64,000 nucleotides of DNA from Ectothiorhodospira shaposhnikovii (GCF_022227765.1 NZ_JAJMLZ010000008.1:1-64000); one strand, 5' to 3'; positions 1-8,208 are shown, counted from the first letter of the stretch. The notes: generated by a model from the sequence alone, not told the origin. Translations and numbers: made by a program.

Positions 1-10
1 CATCTACATC

Positions 11-33
11 CAAAGGACACCCACTTTTGCCTT
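11..33 (+). repeat. Left copy of an imperfect direct repeat flanking the Rpn gene
   Basis: The motif AAAGGACACCCACTTTTGCC here recurs with small changes at 1329-1351 (AAAGGATACCCACTTTTTGCC). The two copies bracket the Rpn gene and its flanks. They may mark the edges of the inserted unit or be members of a dispersed repeat family. Confidence 0.5.
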
Positions 34-93
34 TTGCCGGGTCGGTGCGTGCATCCCGCCAAGCGAAATTCCTGCGCGGGATGGGCGCGGCCC

Positions 94-198
94 ACGGATC
101 ATGACAGCCCGTGGAAGGATGCCCTGGAATCCTGTTTCGAGGAATTCACCCAGTTGCTGTTCCCGGCAATCCATGCCGGGGTGGGCAGATTATTGTAG
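94..198 (+). pseudogene. N-terminal remnant of an Rpn-like/DUF4351-type protein
   Basis: The frame from about position 94 reads DHDSPWKDALESCFEEF and then TQLLFPAIHA before stopping at TAG 196-198. This matches, as I remember it, the usual beginning of a family of Rpn/DUF4351-type putative nucleases (D-x-PWK-x-ALE, then LLFP-x-IHA followed by DW-x-RGYEFLD). The match breaks right after IHA. The codon where ATG is expected reads ACG (94-96), so even the start seems lost. The fragment overlaps the 3' end of the intact Rpn gene on the other strand. I read it as a broken leftover; the family match is from memory. Confidence 0.4.
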
Positions 199-1203
199 GG
201 AGGAATCGTTCTGGAAGACATCTTCCAGGCGTTCCGCGATGAGGATGTTATCGATCCACTGGAGGAGTTGAGCCTCACCGGCCTGTTGGACGCGCTGTTG
301 GCAGTGCATCCTGGCCTGGGGACCGAATTTGCGCTCGATCTGACGCAACAGGGTCTGAGCTTCGCCCTGTTGAAGCCCCTGTTGAAGCCCCTGCTGAAGC
401 CCTTGTTGAATGCCTTTCTGGAGCCCCTTGGCTTCGCCGCGATCCATCCATTCCTGAGCCAGCGACATGGTAAGTGCCTCCACGAGATGGGGTTTGGCCA
501 TGGCCACCCCTTGCTTGAATTCATCTTCGGTCATTGTGTGGACCCGGACGATGTAAATCAATATCTGCCGGGTCAGGGGGTGTTCATCGGGTAAATCCCG
601 CAGTAACCGGGCCAGTTGCTCGGGGTGAAACTGCTTGACGAAGGCCCATGCCAGGGCCGCCAGTCCTGCCCGCAGCAGGGGGTGGTCGGAGAAGTTCTCG
701 TAGGCCGGGGTATTGCCGTTGAGGTCTTTGACCGCATAGCCGCCATCCCGTTGCAGTGCCAGCAGATCCTCGTCGGCATCGATGCAGTCGATCAGCCGGG
801 TGGGCACGTTCCATGGGGTCCGGCCATGGTAGACCAGCAGAGTGATGATGGGTGGCAGCTTGCGCAGTCGTTCCGGTTTGTCCTGGGCGTAGCGGGTCCA
901 GATGCGGTGGCGGTAGCCCATCAGTTGCAGGGGCGCCCCCATGTCAGGCCAGGACTTGTGCTCGATGAGGGTGTAGATGAAGGCGCTGCGGCCATCCCTT
1001 AGAGCCACCTGGAACAACCGGTCACTGTGGGTACCGCGCAGGTTCTCGTCGATGAAGGAACCCTCGACGGGCTGGGGATCATCGGCCATCTTGTCGGTGA
1101 GGGCCTTGGGAAGGCTCTCGCGCAGCAGGGTACCGGCCCGTTCGGGATCTTCCAGCAGGGCCTTGAACAGGGTGTCGTGGGGGTTAGGGAGGGTGTTGCC
1201 CAT
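190..1203 (-). CDS. Rpn family recombination-promoting nuclease / putative transposase
   Basis: The 337-residue product opens with NPHDTLFKALLEDPERA, followed by LLRESLP and a DRLFQVALRDG...IYTLIEHKSW core. This is the layout of the Rpn/YhgA PD-(D/E)XK nuclease family, where the Asp and the E-x-K of the TLIEHKS strand are the expected catalytic residues. Near the C terminus (about residues 255-280) there is a run of short Gly-Leu-Gln-Gln repeats, common in this family and prone to slippage. Rpn proteins cut DNA and promote RecA-independent recombination; they are often mobile or decaying. Imperfect direct repeats (about 11-33 and 1329-1351) flank the gene, and broken genes lie on both sides, so it probably arrived by insertion. 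Confidence 0.8.
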   Translation of the reverse strand: MGNTLPNPHDTLFKALLEDPERAGTLLRESLPKALTDKMADDPQPVEGSFIDENLRGTHSDRLFQVALRDGRSAFIYTLIEHKSWPDMGAPLQLMGYRHRIWTRYAQDKPERLRKLPPIITLLVYHGRTPWNVPTRLIDCIDADEDLLALQRDGGYAVKDLNGNTPAYENFSDHPLLRAGLAALAWAFVKQFHPEQLARLLRDLPDEHPLTRQILIYIVRVHTMTEDEFKQGVAMAKPHLVEALTMSLAQEWMDRGEAKGLQKGIQQGLQQGLQQGLQQGEAQTLLRQIERKFGPQARMHCQQRVQQAGEAQLLQWIDNILIAERLEDVFQNDSSLQ

Positions 1204-1328
1204 AGCCTGGGTGTCGTGGTGGATGGGCCCATAGGGTAGCCGATCTGCTGGTGGCGTCGCGCTAGCGGCAGCTCACTTTGAATCCCGGCCTGCCTGCCCT
1301 CGCAGTTTCTGTAAAAATCTAGGAATCT

Positions 1329-1351
1329 AAAGGATACCCACTTTTTGCCCC
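1329..1351 (+). repeat. Right copy of the imperfect direct repeat flanking the Rpn gene
   Basis: This is the partner of the repeat at 11-33. It ends about 6 bases before the point where the toxin-like reading frame at 1357 begins, so the repeat edge coincides with the loss of the toxin's N-terminal part. Confidence 0.5.
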
Positions 1352-1356
1352 CACTT

Positions 1357-1506
1357 TTTGCCGAGCGATCCAACATCGACAAGGACGAACTGCGGATACT
1401 CCAGGAGGTGGCAAGGGAGCTGCTTGGTTTTGATGATCGGCAACTGGCTATTGCGCTGGCTGCCGGTGGAATTGTGGATCATGGTGATGGCAACGACAAA
1501 GCGTAA
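1357..1506 (+). pseudogene. C-terminal remnant of a RelE/ParE-type toxin
   Basis: The frame reads FAERSNIDKDELRILQEVARELLG and continues to a TAA at 1504-1506. The phrase FA-x-x-R-x-NID-x-DEL...LQE-x-A-x-LL is, from memory, typical of the C-terminal third of a family of RelE/HigB-like toxins (about 110-120 residues) that precede a helix-turn-helix antitoxin. No start codon or N-terminal toxin half is present; the frame begins at a repeat edge. The next frame starts at ATG 1481 and overlaps this tail, the usual toxin-antitoxin arrangement. The toxin is therefore broken and cannot be functional. Confidence 0.5.
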
Positions 1507-1714
1507 CAGCCGAATTCTGGACGAGATGCACGAGACAGCACGTGGGCTTCATGGCGCCGGTCTGATCAGCAAGCGTCGCATGGGCGAGTTCGAGGCGCTG
1601 TGCTGGACATCATCCGGCAGCGTCACTACCAACAGCTCGTCGATTTCGCCTCCGCACAATTGGGAAAACATTGAACATCATCCTTCAGCGCCGCCCCGGC
1701 ACCGGCATGGGTAA
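1481..1714 (+). pseudogene. Truncated XRE-type antitoxin head
   Basis: From ATG 1481 the frame reads MVMATTKRNSRILDEMHETARG and then LHGAGLISKRRMGEFEALC. This matches the beginning of HigA-like helix-turn-helix antitoxins paired with the toxin type seen just upstream. After residue 41 or so the match ends and the frame runs on in unrelated sequence with no helix-turn-helix. Another frame (about 1602-1675) reads LDIIRQRHYQQLVDFASAQL and stops at TGA; it looks coding but I cannot assign it. The antitoxin lacks its DNA-binding domain and is probably non-functional. Confidence 0.5.
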
Positions 1715-2485
1715 CCACCTCAGCAGGCTCATGGCCGCCAATACCAGCACCAGCACGGGACCAAAGGGCTGGTCCAGGGCCACCGCCAGCACGAAGGACA
1801 GCAGATAGGCCACCACGGCAATCCCGGCCGCCAGCCACAATACCCACACCCAGCCACGGGCCAGGCGCCAGGCGATCCAGGCCGGCACGAACAACAGGGC
1901 GAAGGCGGCCATGACGCCGAAGCTGGTGGTGGTGATGGCCACGGTGGCCACCACCAGCAGGTCAAACGTGATCTGATGCGGCCGCGCCGAGAGGCCGTTG
2001 GCCGAAAAATGATCCGGATAGAAACGGGACATGAGCAGACAGCCGGACAACCAGGGCAGGCACAGCACTCCCGCCACAATCAGGGCCACGGCCGCCATCA
2101 GATGAGGACGACCGGTGAAATAAAGCTGCCCATCCATCAAGGACTTGCCCACCATGTCGCCGTGGGCGCTGAAGGCCGAGGCCACCAGCGCCACACCCCA
2201 CCCCACCAGAATGAAGATCACATAGTGGTCGTTGCCGGGACGGGTCAGCAAGCCCTTGATGACGGCCAGTCCACCGGCGGCCACCACGGCACCCAGCATG
2301 ACCGATGCGTGCAGTGCCACAGCCACCACACCACCCGCCCCCGCCAGTTGGGCATAGGCCAGGGCCGCCAGCCATTCATCCCGCAGCCGCAGATAGACAC
2401 CCACCATGGCCGCGACCGGTGCCAGCAACAAACCGGTCACGAAAGGCAGGTGAAACAAGGGATCCAGAAGCAGTTCAAGCATCAC
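1685..2485 (-). CDS. znuB: Zinc/metal ABC transporter permease
   Basis: The 266-residue protein is almost wholly hydrophobic, with many membrane spans and small loops, and looks like the ABC-3 permease family (ZnuB/MntB type). It would form the inner-membrane channel through which metal delivered by the periplasmic binding protein passes. Its ATG overlaps the stop of the ATPase gene (ATGA), so the two are translationally coupled. It is the last gene of the minus-strand run barrel-znuA-znuC-znuB. Family calls between zinc and manganese permeases are hard from sequence alone; the Zur-type box upstream of the operon favours zinc. Confidence 0.85.
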   Translation of the reverse strand: MMLELLLDPLFHLPFVTGLLLAPVAAMVGVYLRLRDEWLAALAYAQLAGAGGVVAVALHASVMLGAVVAAGGLAVIKGLLTRPGNDHYVIFILVGWGVALVASAFSAHGDMVGKSLMDGQLYFTGRPHLMAAVALIVAGVLCLPWLSGCLLMSRFYPDHFSANGLSARPHQITFDLLVVATVAITTTSFGVMAAFALLFVPAWIAWRLARGWVWVLWLAAGIAVVAYLLSFVLAVALDQPFGPVLVLVLAAMSLLRWLPMPVPGRR

Positions 2486-3045
2486 GGACTCACGGGCACG
2501 ACACGGGAACAGACCGTCTGGATGAAGTCGGCTTCATGACTCACCACCAACAGGGTCCGCCCGCCCAGACCTTCCCGAATCAGGCGGACCAGGCCGGTGG
2601 TGGCCTCCGGGTCCAGGTTGTTGGTCGGCTCATCCAGCAGGATCAGATCGGCCGGACTGCCCAGACAGGCCCAGATCTGTACGATCTGGAACTGCCCGCC
2701 ACTGAGCTGATCCATGCGGCAATCCAGCAACCGGGCCACGTCATCGGGGGGCGTCCGTCGACCGGCCCCGGTGAGGCGCACCAGGTCATCCCCGGTGAGA
2801 GGACACTCCCGGGGGCGAACGGGCTGCTGGCGATGATGGGCCATGCGCAGCCCCGGTGCCCTGGTCAGGCAACCGTCGAAGACCCGGGCCTGACCGGTGA
2901 GGGCCTTGAGCAAGGTGGATTTTCCCGCCCCGTTACTGCCCAGCAGACCCACCACTTCCCCGGCGTAGAGATCGAAACTGACCGGACCAACCACCGGCCT
3001 GTCATAGCCGGCGATCAGTCCGTCACAGACCAGCAGGGGCTGCAT
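2482..3045 (-). CDS. znuC: Zinc/metal ABC transporter ATP-binding protein
   Basis: The product carries Walker A GSNGAGKST (about residues 36-44), signature LSGGQ (114-118), Walker B LILLDEP (134-140) and the switch His in VVSHEADF (170). At 187 residues it is shorter than a usual ZnuC (about 230-270), with less sequence between Walker A and the signature and no long C-terminal tail, but all catalytic motifs are present. I chose the ATG at 3045 because it overlaps the znuA stop codon (ATGA); an upstream start at 3078 would lie deep within znuA. It would power metal uptake with the adjacent permease. Confidence 0.85.
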   Translation of the reverse strand: MQPLLVCDGLIAGYDRPVVGPVSFDLYAGEVVGLLGSNGAGKSTLLKALTGQARVFDGCLTRAPGLRMAHHRQQPVRPRECPLTGDDLVRLTGAGRRTPPDDVARLLDCRMDQLSGGQFQIVQIWACLGSPADLILLDEPTNNLDPEATTGLVRLIREGLGGRTLLVVSHEADFIQTVCSRVVPVSP

Positions 3046-3932
3046 CACCGAGCATTCCCGACCATGGCCTCCACCCACTGGTCGATCAGTGCCAGATAGG
3101 CCTCGGCATCCGCGCCCAGGGGTGGGTCCAGCGGCAGGGCATGCAGGGGCCAGTCCAGCTGTTCCGCCACAAAGCGCGGCCCCCGCTCCGGATGGTGAAC
3201 GGCCCGGATCACGACGCCGTCCCGGCCCGTCAGGTCACGCACCAGATCGCGCAGATGCCGGGCGGTGGGCGGAACACCCGGTACGGGTTCGACGTAACCC
3301 AGCACCGGCACCCCCAGTCGCAACGCCAGATAATCCGCATCCTTATGGTAGAAGACCACCCCCGGCGCCCCGCTCACCCGGGCCTGCCACGCCGGCAGTC
3401 GGGCCTCTACCTTATCGGCAAAGGCCTCGGCGTTGGCCCGGAACCTGGCGGCATCCTCCGGCACCAGCAGGGACAGGCGCTCCGACAGCGCATGGGCCAC
3501 CTCGGCCATGCGGACCGGGTCCATGTTCACATGGGGGTTTCCGGCGGGATGGACATCCCCCAGGGACCGATCCGCCGGACCGCCGACGTCGATCAACGCC
3601 ACCTGGGCGGCGGCTTCGAAGTAACCCGTTCGGCCGGGGTTCAGGGCCGGGTTGGCGGCCCCCTGGATGGCCGCGGGCAGCCAGCCCACTTCCAGGTCCG
3701 CCCCCACGGCCACCACCAGATCGGCGCCGCGCAGGGCCGCCATCATGCTCGGACGGGCCTGCAGGTAATGGGCATCCCGATCCGGCGGTGCCAGCACCCG
3801 CACCGTGACGGCGTCACCACCCACGGTCTGCGTCAGCATGCCCATGGCCGAGGTGGTGGCTACCACCTGGAGGGAGGCCTGGGCCGTGACGGCCAGACAC
3901 ATCAGCAACAGTCCTGCCAGCCATTTTTGCAT
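3045..3932 (-). CDS. znuA: Periplasmic zinc/metal-binding protein of an ABC transporter
   Basis: The 295-residue protein has a signal peptide (MQKWLAGLLLMCLAVTAQA) followed by LQVVATTSAMGMLTQTVGGD, the standard opening of cluster A-I metal-binding proteins. Candidate ligands are His in RDAHYLQARPS, GDVHPAGNPHVNMDP and VVFYHKDADYL. The His/Asp-rich loop common in ZnuA is absent; the operon's His-rich segment is instead in the outer-membrane protein upstream. The gene starts 14 bases after that barrel gene ends and overlaps znuC. It would capture zinc in the periplasm for ZnuBC. A manganese or iron role cannot be excluded from motifs alone. Confidence 0.83.
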   Translation of the reverse strand: MQKWLAGLLLMCLAVTAQASLQVVATTSAMGMLTQTVGGDAVTVRVLAPPDRDAHYLQARPSMMAALRGADLVVAVGADLEVGWLPAAIQGAANPALNPGRTGYFEAAAQVALIDVGGPADRSLGDVHPAGNPHVNMDPVRMAEVAHALSERLSLLVPEDAARFRANAEAFADKVEARLPAWQARVSGAPGVVFYHKDADYLALRLGVPVLGYVEPVPGVPPTARHLRDLVRDLTGRDGVVIRAVHHPERGPRFVAEQLDWPLHALPLDPPLGADAEAYLALIDQWVEAMVGNAR

Positions 3933-3946
3933 CGTCCTGATCTCCT

Positions 3947-5296
3947 TTAAAACCGGTGGGCACCGTGCACGCCCAGTGCGACCTGGAACTGCAGCATGAA
4001 GGCCCAGCCATCCTCGTCATGATCGTCCTCACTGGCGAAATCTGCCCGGTTAACCTGGGCACGCAGCAAGGAGAACTCGGTGGGACGGAAGGTCAGGTTG
4101 GCGGCATAGCGGTAGGAGGTGCCGAAGGACTCGTAACCCTGATGTCCGTGCCCCATCCACTGCAGGGTGTTGCGGTTGGTCATGCCCAGGGCATCGGCCC
4201 GGACACCGAACTGCCAGCGGGGTGCAATACCGTACACCGCCTGCACATACAGGCCGTCCTGACGGGCAACGTCGGACACCGGAGGACGCTGGTTATTCCG
4301 GAAATCCACATCGATCTCCCGGTGGTAATACTCCCCCTGCACCACCCAGTCCCCATGACCGAATGACCGACCGGCGTCGTATTTGTAGACGGCGTCCACA
4401 CCGGCAAACCAGGCGGTGCCGTCCCAGCTCAGGCGGTGACTGTGGTCGCCGTGATCGTGGAAGTCCGACAGCTGGAAGGCGCGGGCATGGCCATAGGAAA
4501 GGCCGAACTGGGCGGCGTGGTTGTAGCCCAGATCCGGAGCCAGCTTGGCAAAGCCGGTGATGAGCCGGGGACCGGACTTGTCGCTGAAGGGCTTGCCCTC
4601 GCCATGCCCTTCATAGGAGGCGATGCCGGCAGTCTCGCCCTGGAGCAGTTCCAGGCCGAAGACGCTGTAGAAAGCGGTCTTCGGGGTCCAGGTGAGCTGG
4701 ACGCCCTTCTCCTGCAGTCCGTGGTCGCCGAAGAGGTATTCGTTCACCAGGGGGCGATCCACGAAGGCCCAGTCATGGGTGTGCTGGGCGTTGATGTAGC
4801 CGATGTCCGAGAGGAACTTGCCCGCCTTGATCTGCAGGCCGGCGGGCAGGCTGCGGGTAGTGATGTAGGCCTCCTCCACCTCCACGTGGTCTTCATCCAG
4901 GTGCAGGGTGAGGAGTGCATCGAAGTAATGATCCACGGAGGCGGTGAAGGTGAGTTCCGCGGAACGGAAATTGAAGCCCTCCTCCAGGCCATGGCCGTGG
5001 TGGTGACCATGATCGTGATCATGGCCGTGGTCATGACCATGATCGTGGCCACCCCCAAACCCGGCCGGGGTGCCCACATGGCCGCTGAATTCGTTCAAAT
5101 ACACGGTATCGATGATGACAGAGATGTCCGGGTTGAAGGCGCTGCCGGAAGACACCCGTTCACCGCCCAATGCCGGCAGCGGTGTCATGGTGGCGCCGGC
5201 AAGGGTGCTGCCGCGCGGCGGCTCCTGGGCATACACCCCGGACAAGGGAAACAGCAGCAAGGCAGCCGCTGTCAGCGGAAGGCGTTTCGTGGCCAT
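3947..5296 (-). CDS. His-rich outer-membrane beta-barrel, probably zinc-regulated
   Basis: The preferred start is the ATG at 5296 (MATKRLPLTAAALLLFPLSG...), which follows a GGAG six bases away; the ATG at 5302 is too close to it. The 449-residue product has a signal peptide cleaved near VYAQ, a Gly-His-Asp repeat loop at about residues 85-105, then alternating strands (FRSAELTFTASVDHYFDALLTL, GLQIKAGKFLSDIGYINAQH) and ends in phenylalanine, as outer-membrane barrels do. It is too short for a TonB-dependent receptor with plug. First gene of a Zur-boxed operon with znuACB, it probably helps zinc cross or bind at the outer membrane. The transport role is inferred. Confidence 0.7.
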   Translation of the reverse strand: MATKRLPLTAAALLLFPLSGVYAQEPPRGSTLAGATMTPLPALGGERVSSGSAFNPDISVIIDTVYLNEFSGHVGTPAGFGGGHDHGHDHGHDHDHGHHHGHGLEEGFNFRSAELTFTASVDHYFDALLTLHLDEDHVEVEEAYITTRSLPAGLQIKAGKFLSDIGYINAQHTHDWAFVDRPLVNEYLFGDHGLQEKGVQLTWTPKTAFYSVFGLELLQGETAGIASYEGHGEGKPFSDKSGPRLITGFAKLAPDLGYNHAAQFGLSYGHARAFQLSDFHDHGDHSHRLSWDGTAWFAGVDAVYKYDAGRSFGHGDWVVQGEYYHREIDVDFRNNQRPPVSDVARQDGLYVQAVYGIAPRWQFGVRADALGMTNRNTLQWMGHGHQGYESFGTSYRYAANLTFRPTEFSLLRAQVNRADFASEDDHDEDGWAFMLQFQVALGVHGAHRF

Positions 5297-5344
5297 GGTC
5301 ATCTCCGTTTCAGTCTGGTGCGTTGATTCGGCGAACCAGGCAGA

Positions 5345-5359
5345 TGTTATAACATAACA
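5345..5359 (-). promoter_or_regulatory. Zur-type operator upstream of the zinc operon
   Basis: The sequence TGTTAT-AAC-ATAACA is a perfect inverted repeat with a 3-base centre. It matches the core of the gammaproteobacterial Zur box (TGTTATANTATAACA) as I know it. It lies about 50 bases upstream of the barrel start codon, in the right place to overlap the promoter and repress the operon when zinc is plentiful. Confidence 0.75.
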
Positions 5360-5410
5360 AACCAGAATCAACAGTGGAGATGAGACAATTCCGGGCGAAG
5401 GCGCCCTCCC

Positions 5411-5521
5411 GCCGTCATTCCCGCGAAGGATTCCCAACCAAAGCGCCACCCGCCGTCATTCCCGCAGAGGCGGGAATCCAGTCAAATTGAAACCTTGGAC
5501 TCCCGCCTTCGCGGGAATGAC
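5411..5521. repeat. Cluster of GTCATTCCCGC-type dispersed repeats
   Basis: Three copies are present: 5411-5434 and 5452-5482 in the plus direction, and 5498-5521 inverted. The core is CGTCATTCCCGCGAAGGCGG with small changes. The second copy and the inverted third can pair as a long hairpin. A related perfect hairpin lies at 47278-47307. The stretch 5530-5733 after it shows no convincing gene. Confidence 0.7.
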
Positions 5522-5733
5522 TTGACGGGAAAGGGAGGGAAGAGAAAGAAAAACCATTCAAAGCATGTGAATGCTCGACAAGGGTCGCGCTGCATTAACC
5601 CGGAAACCATGCAGGCAACACCATTCACACGGGGCTTACCGAGGGTTGTGGAGGTGGGCGAGCTCCAACAGGCATCATCCCAGCGCCCTCCTTAGATTAC
5701 CGAATTACGATCAGAGGGGCGGATCCCGCCGCG

Positions 5734-7011
5734 TCATATGTTCTGACCTTGATCCATCACTTCACGCCAGGTCCATGTAAACCCCGGACGAAGGGGATCC
5801 CAGAGACGGTATTCGGTCAACCGCTCCAAGGCCTTGCTGCTGTAGCGGATATCCACATTGCCCATCAATCCACCACCCGATTCCGCATGCTCGTCGAGCA
5901 GGGTAACCACCGCCCCGTAGATGCTGATATTGGCCAAGTCGGTGTTCACGATGGCGCCGTCCACAAGGATGACGAGCCCCTCAAAAATGAACGTCCCCTT
6001 TGAGGGGAAAAGATTGACAGTGTGCATGACGTTATCGGACATACCGCCGGAAATGACCAGAACACCGGCGCCATGAACGTTCTCAGACAGGCCGATGCTG
6101 CCGGAGCCGGTGATGTGGTAAACGCCGGGCGCATCGCTGCGAACCAGATCACCAAGCCCTAGGCTCCCGGAATCCGGAGAGAGATCAAGCGCAAGCGTGG
6201 AAACCATTCCGGACCGGCCATCGAGCAACTCATGCACATACTCCTGCCAGCCGCGCCCGCCGGGGGGGCCACCAAATGCGTCCGGTGATGTGACCTTTAT
6301 CTGGGGATCGCCGGTGATTTGCGCCGGCAAATCAGAAAGGACAGCGAGCGTCTCGGACTCCGTCAGATGAGCCTCGGACGACACCAAGTGGACACCTGCC
6401 ATGGATTCTGCTTCGTCCAGGAGGGTGCCGGTTAAACAGTTACTGGAACCACAAGAGCGTTCACTGGGGGGAAGCCAATCTCCGCCATCATAGTAAAGCT
6501 TGCCTTGTTTCGGCAGTACCCGAACCAACTCACACGCAGTACCGATGCAGGTATACGCGGAATCAGGCACCGGATCCCCCGAACCGGGGGGGTCAAGATA
6601 CCGATCCACGCTCAATTTGAGCACACGACGTGCGCCAATCCCCGCAACCTCTCCGGTCACAGTGATTTCAGCGTGGTGATCCTTACCCGGATAGGGGTAG
6701 ACGACTTCAGCTCCCCAGAAAGCACCGCCAGGGCCACTCACATAGTGGGGGCCGCTACCACCGATGGCCTCCAGCATGTCCTCTTCCGAATCCCAGGCGT
6801 CAGCGGATGGGTTCGCAAGCACCTTGACGACGTGGCCAAGACCACTCTCCGCCGCCATGAAGGCATCGGAGATCTGCTTGTGGTTACCGGCAATCCTTTC
6901 CTGAATCACCGCCGTGCTGATGCCGCTCACGCCCACAAGGGTGGCCAGGACAAGGAGCACCAGGCTGACCACCAGCACGGCACCCCGCTCGCGAACCGGA
7001 GAAATGGGCAT
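5734..7011 (-). CDS. pilX: PilX-family minor pilin / pilus assembly protein
   Basis: The 425-residue protein begins with a short basic leader and RGAVLVVSLVLLVLATLVGVSG, followed by ERIAGNHKQISDAFMAAESGL, the hallmark of the PilX N-terminal domain (one hydrophobic helix then the AAESG motif). The rest is a large Gly/Ser-rich extracytoplasmic part with two cysteines in SCGSSNCLTG, and a region near residues 285-380 whose regular hydrophobic pattern suggests a beta-structured domain. It is more than twice the usual PilX length. A GGGAGG sits 5 bases before the ATG. It follows pilW and would act in type IV pilus priming or pseudopilus assembly at the inner membrane. Confidence 0.75.
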   Translation of the reverse strand: MPISPVRERGAVLVVSLVLLVLATLVGVSGISTAVIQERIAGNHKQISDAFMAAESGLGHVVKVLANPSADAWDSEEDMLEAIGGSGPHYVSGPGGAFWGAEVVYPYPGKDHHAEITVTGEVAGIGARRVLKLSVDRYLDPPGSGDPVPDSAYTCIGTACELVRVLPKQGKLYYDGGDWLPPSERSCGSSNCLTGTLLDEAESMAGVHLVSSEAHLTESETLAVLSDLPAQITGDPQIKVTSPDAFGGPPGGRGWQEYVHELLDGRSGMVSTLALDLSPDSGSLGLGDLVRSDAPGVYHITGSGSIGLSENVHGAGVLVISGGMSDNVMHTVNLFPSKGTFIFEGLVILVDGAIVNTDLANISIYGAVVTLLDEHAESGGGLMGNVDIRYSSKALERLTEYRLWDPLRPGFTWTWREVMDQGQNI

Positions 7012-7115
7012 CTCAACCTCCCTGACAAGTCCGTCTGTCGCCTCGATTCATCCATTAAAGCAACCCGATACCCGGAAAACCTTGAACTGGTTCAGAGTTC
7101 GGTGCAGGCAAGAGG

Positions 7116-7673
7116 CTATTGAACGTAAGGCAGAAGGGCGTTGCGCAGCGCCACATGAAACTGCACGGGGTGCTCATGGACGGGCTGACCGGGGGCGGAA
7201 CGGCTTTCAAAAACCAGGCTGATACGGACGCCGATGGTTGGGACGTTATCCTCCGGTATCAGACGGATGACCATGGATCCATCCTTCAGCCCCGGCACCA
7301 GCTCATGGTTCTGGGTGGCGCCGTCACCGCAGCGCAGACCACCGGCCGCCACGTAGTAGAAAACATCCCCCACACCCGCATCGACGCCGCACCAGGCCAG
7401 ATCCCGGTCGCGGGTCACCCGCAGCATCCCGTTATCCACCTCCAGGGCAATGGCGCCCCGGATGTCCCGAACCATGAAGTCCACGCCGTAGCCAATGGCT
7501 TCCTGCAGGGCGGCCAGGCGTTGGGTCTCCCGATAAGTGGTCTGATTGCCCAGAAAGACCTGGATCACCCCCGCCAGCAGCAGAAGGCCCAGGACCATGG
7601 CCACCATCAGTTCCACCAGGGACAGGCCCGACTGACGCGGCAAGGGAATCCGGCAAGAGGAAGGTGCGCTCAT
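7116..7673 (-). CDS. pilW: PilW-family minor pilin
   Basis: The 185-residue protein carries the prepilin signal QSG|LSLVELMVAMVLGLLLLAGV with the Glu at position 5 of the mature protein, then FLGNQTTYRETQRLAALQEAIGYGVDFMVRDIRGA, typical of PilW. It is shorter than most PilW proteins (about 250-350), so the C-terminal domain is reduced. Its start overlaps the pilV stop (ATGA). It would be processed by the prepilin peptidase and form part of the pilus tip complex with PilV and PilX. Confidence 0.78.
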   Translation of the reverse strand: MSAPSSCRIPLPRQSGLSLVELMVAMVLGLLLLAGVIQVFLGNQTTYRETQRLAALQEAIGYGVDFMVRDIRGAIALEVDNGMLRVTRDRDLAWCGVDAGVGDVFYYVAAGGLRCGDGATQNHELVPGLKDGSMVIRLIPEDNVPTIGVRISLVFESRSAPGQPVHEHPVQFHVALRNALLPYVQ

Positions 7674-8128
7674 GAACCACCCCCTGTCGGCAGGGTGAGG
7701 CGGTACTCGAACACCGACTGACCGGAGGGTTCGTCAAATCGTCCCTCGGACCAGCGCACGGTGATGATCCATCCCCCATTGTCAGGGTCAATGGAACTGG
7801 CACTCAAGCCCGGCAAGGTGGCCTTGCCGGGAGTGTAACCGGGTGAATCTGTGTCATTCCCCCAGTCGCTCAGCCATTCGGCCTGGATGTCCTCCGGTTC
7901 TTTCCCATCGGCCAGACTCATCCACAGCCGCTCGCCGGCATCCATGGCGATCACGCCGGCCAGGGTGCGCTGATAGGCGGAGTGCACGCCCTTGAGGCCG
8001 TTCAGTTGCAGGGCCGCCAGCCCCAGCAGGCCGATGGACAGCACCAGCAGGGCCACCAGGACCTCGGTCAGGGAAAAACCTCGGTGCCGTCCGGCACGGT
8101 CATCACACATATCACAGGCAGGCAACAT
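7670..8128 (-). CDS. pilV: PilV-family minor pilin
   Basis: The 152-residue product has the class III signal HRG|FSLTEVLVALLVLSIGLLGLAALQL, with Gly before the cleavage and Glu at +5, followed by a short globular part (GVHSAYQRTLAGVIAMDAGERLW). This is the PilV/type IV pilus modification family. It heads the minus-strand run pilV-pilW-pilX; the usual partners fimT, pilY1 and pilE are not in the window. The prepilin leader is rather long (16-17 residues) with cysteines, so a later start is possible. Confidence 0.75.
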   Translation of the reverse strand: MLPACDMCDDRAGRHRGFSLTEVLVALLVLSIGLLGLAALQLNGLKGVHSAYQRTLAGVIAMDAGERLWMSLADGKEPEDIQAEWLSDWGNDTDSPGYTPGKATLPGLSASSIDPDNGGWIITVRWSEGRFDEPSGQSVFEYRLTLPTGGGS

Positions 8129-8208
8129 GGGTCGGCACCTCTGGCCAGATGTTCATCCTTGAATCCTTGAGTGTACACAGCCCGAGACATTTTTTAATGC
8201 ACAAAGAC

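Noticed and set aside
366-420. Short tandem repeats that could suggest a CRISPR-like or minisatellite array
   Set aside because: They encode the Gly-Leu-Gln-Gln run inside the Rpn gene, common in that family; no spacers are present.
5495-5695. A 66-residue open frame on the plus strand
   Set aside because: It lies inside the dispersed-repeat cluster, has no ribosome-binding site and no recognisable sequence.
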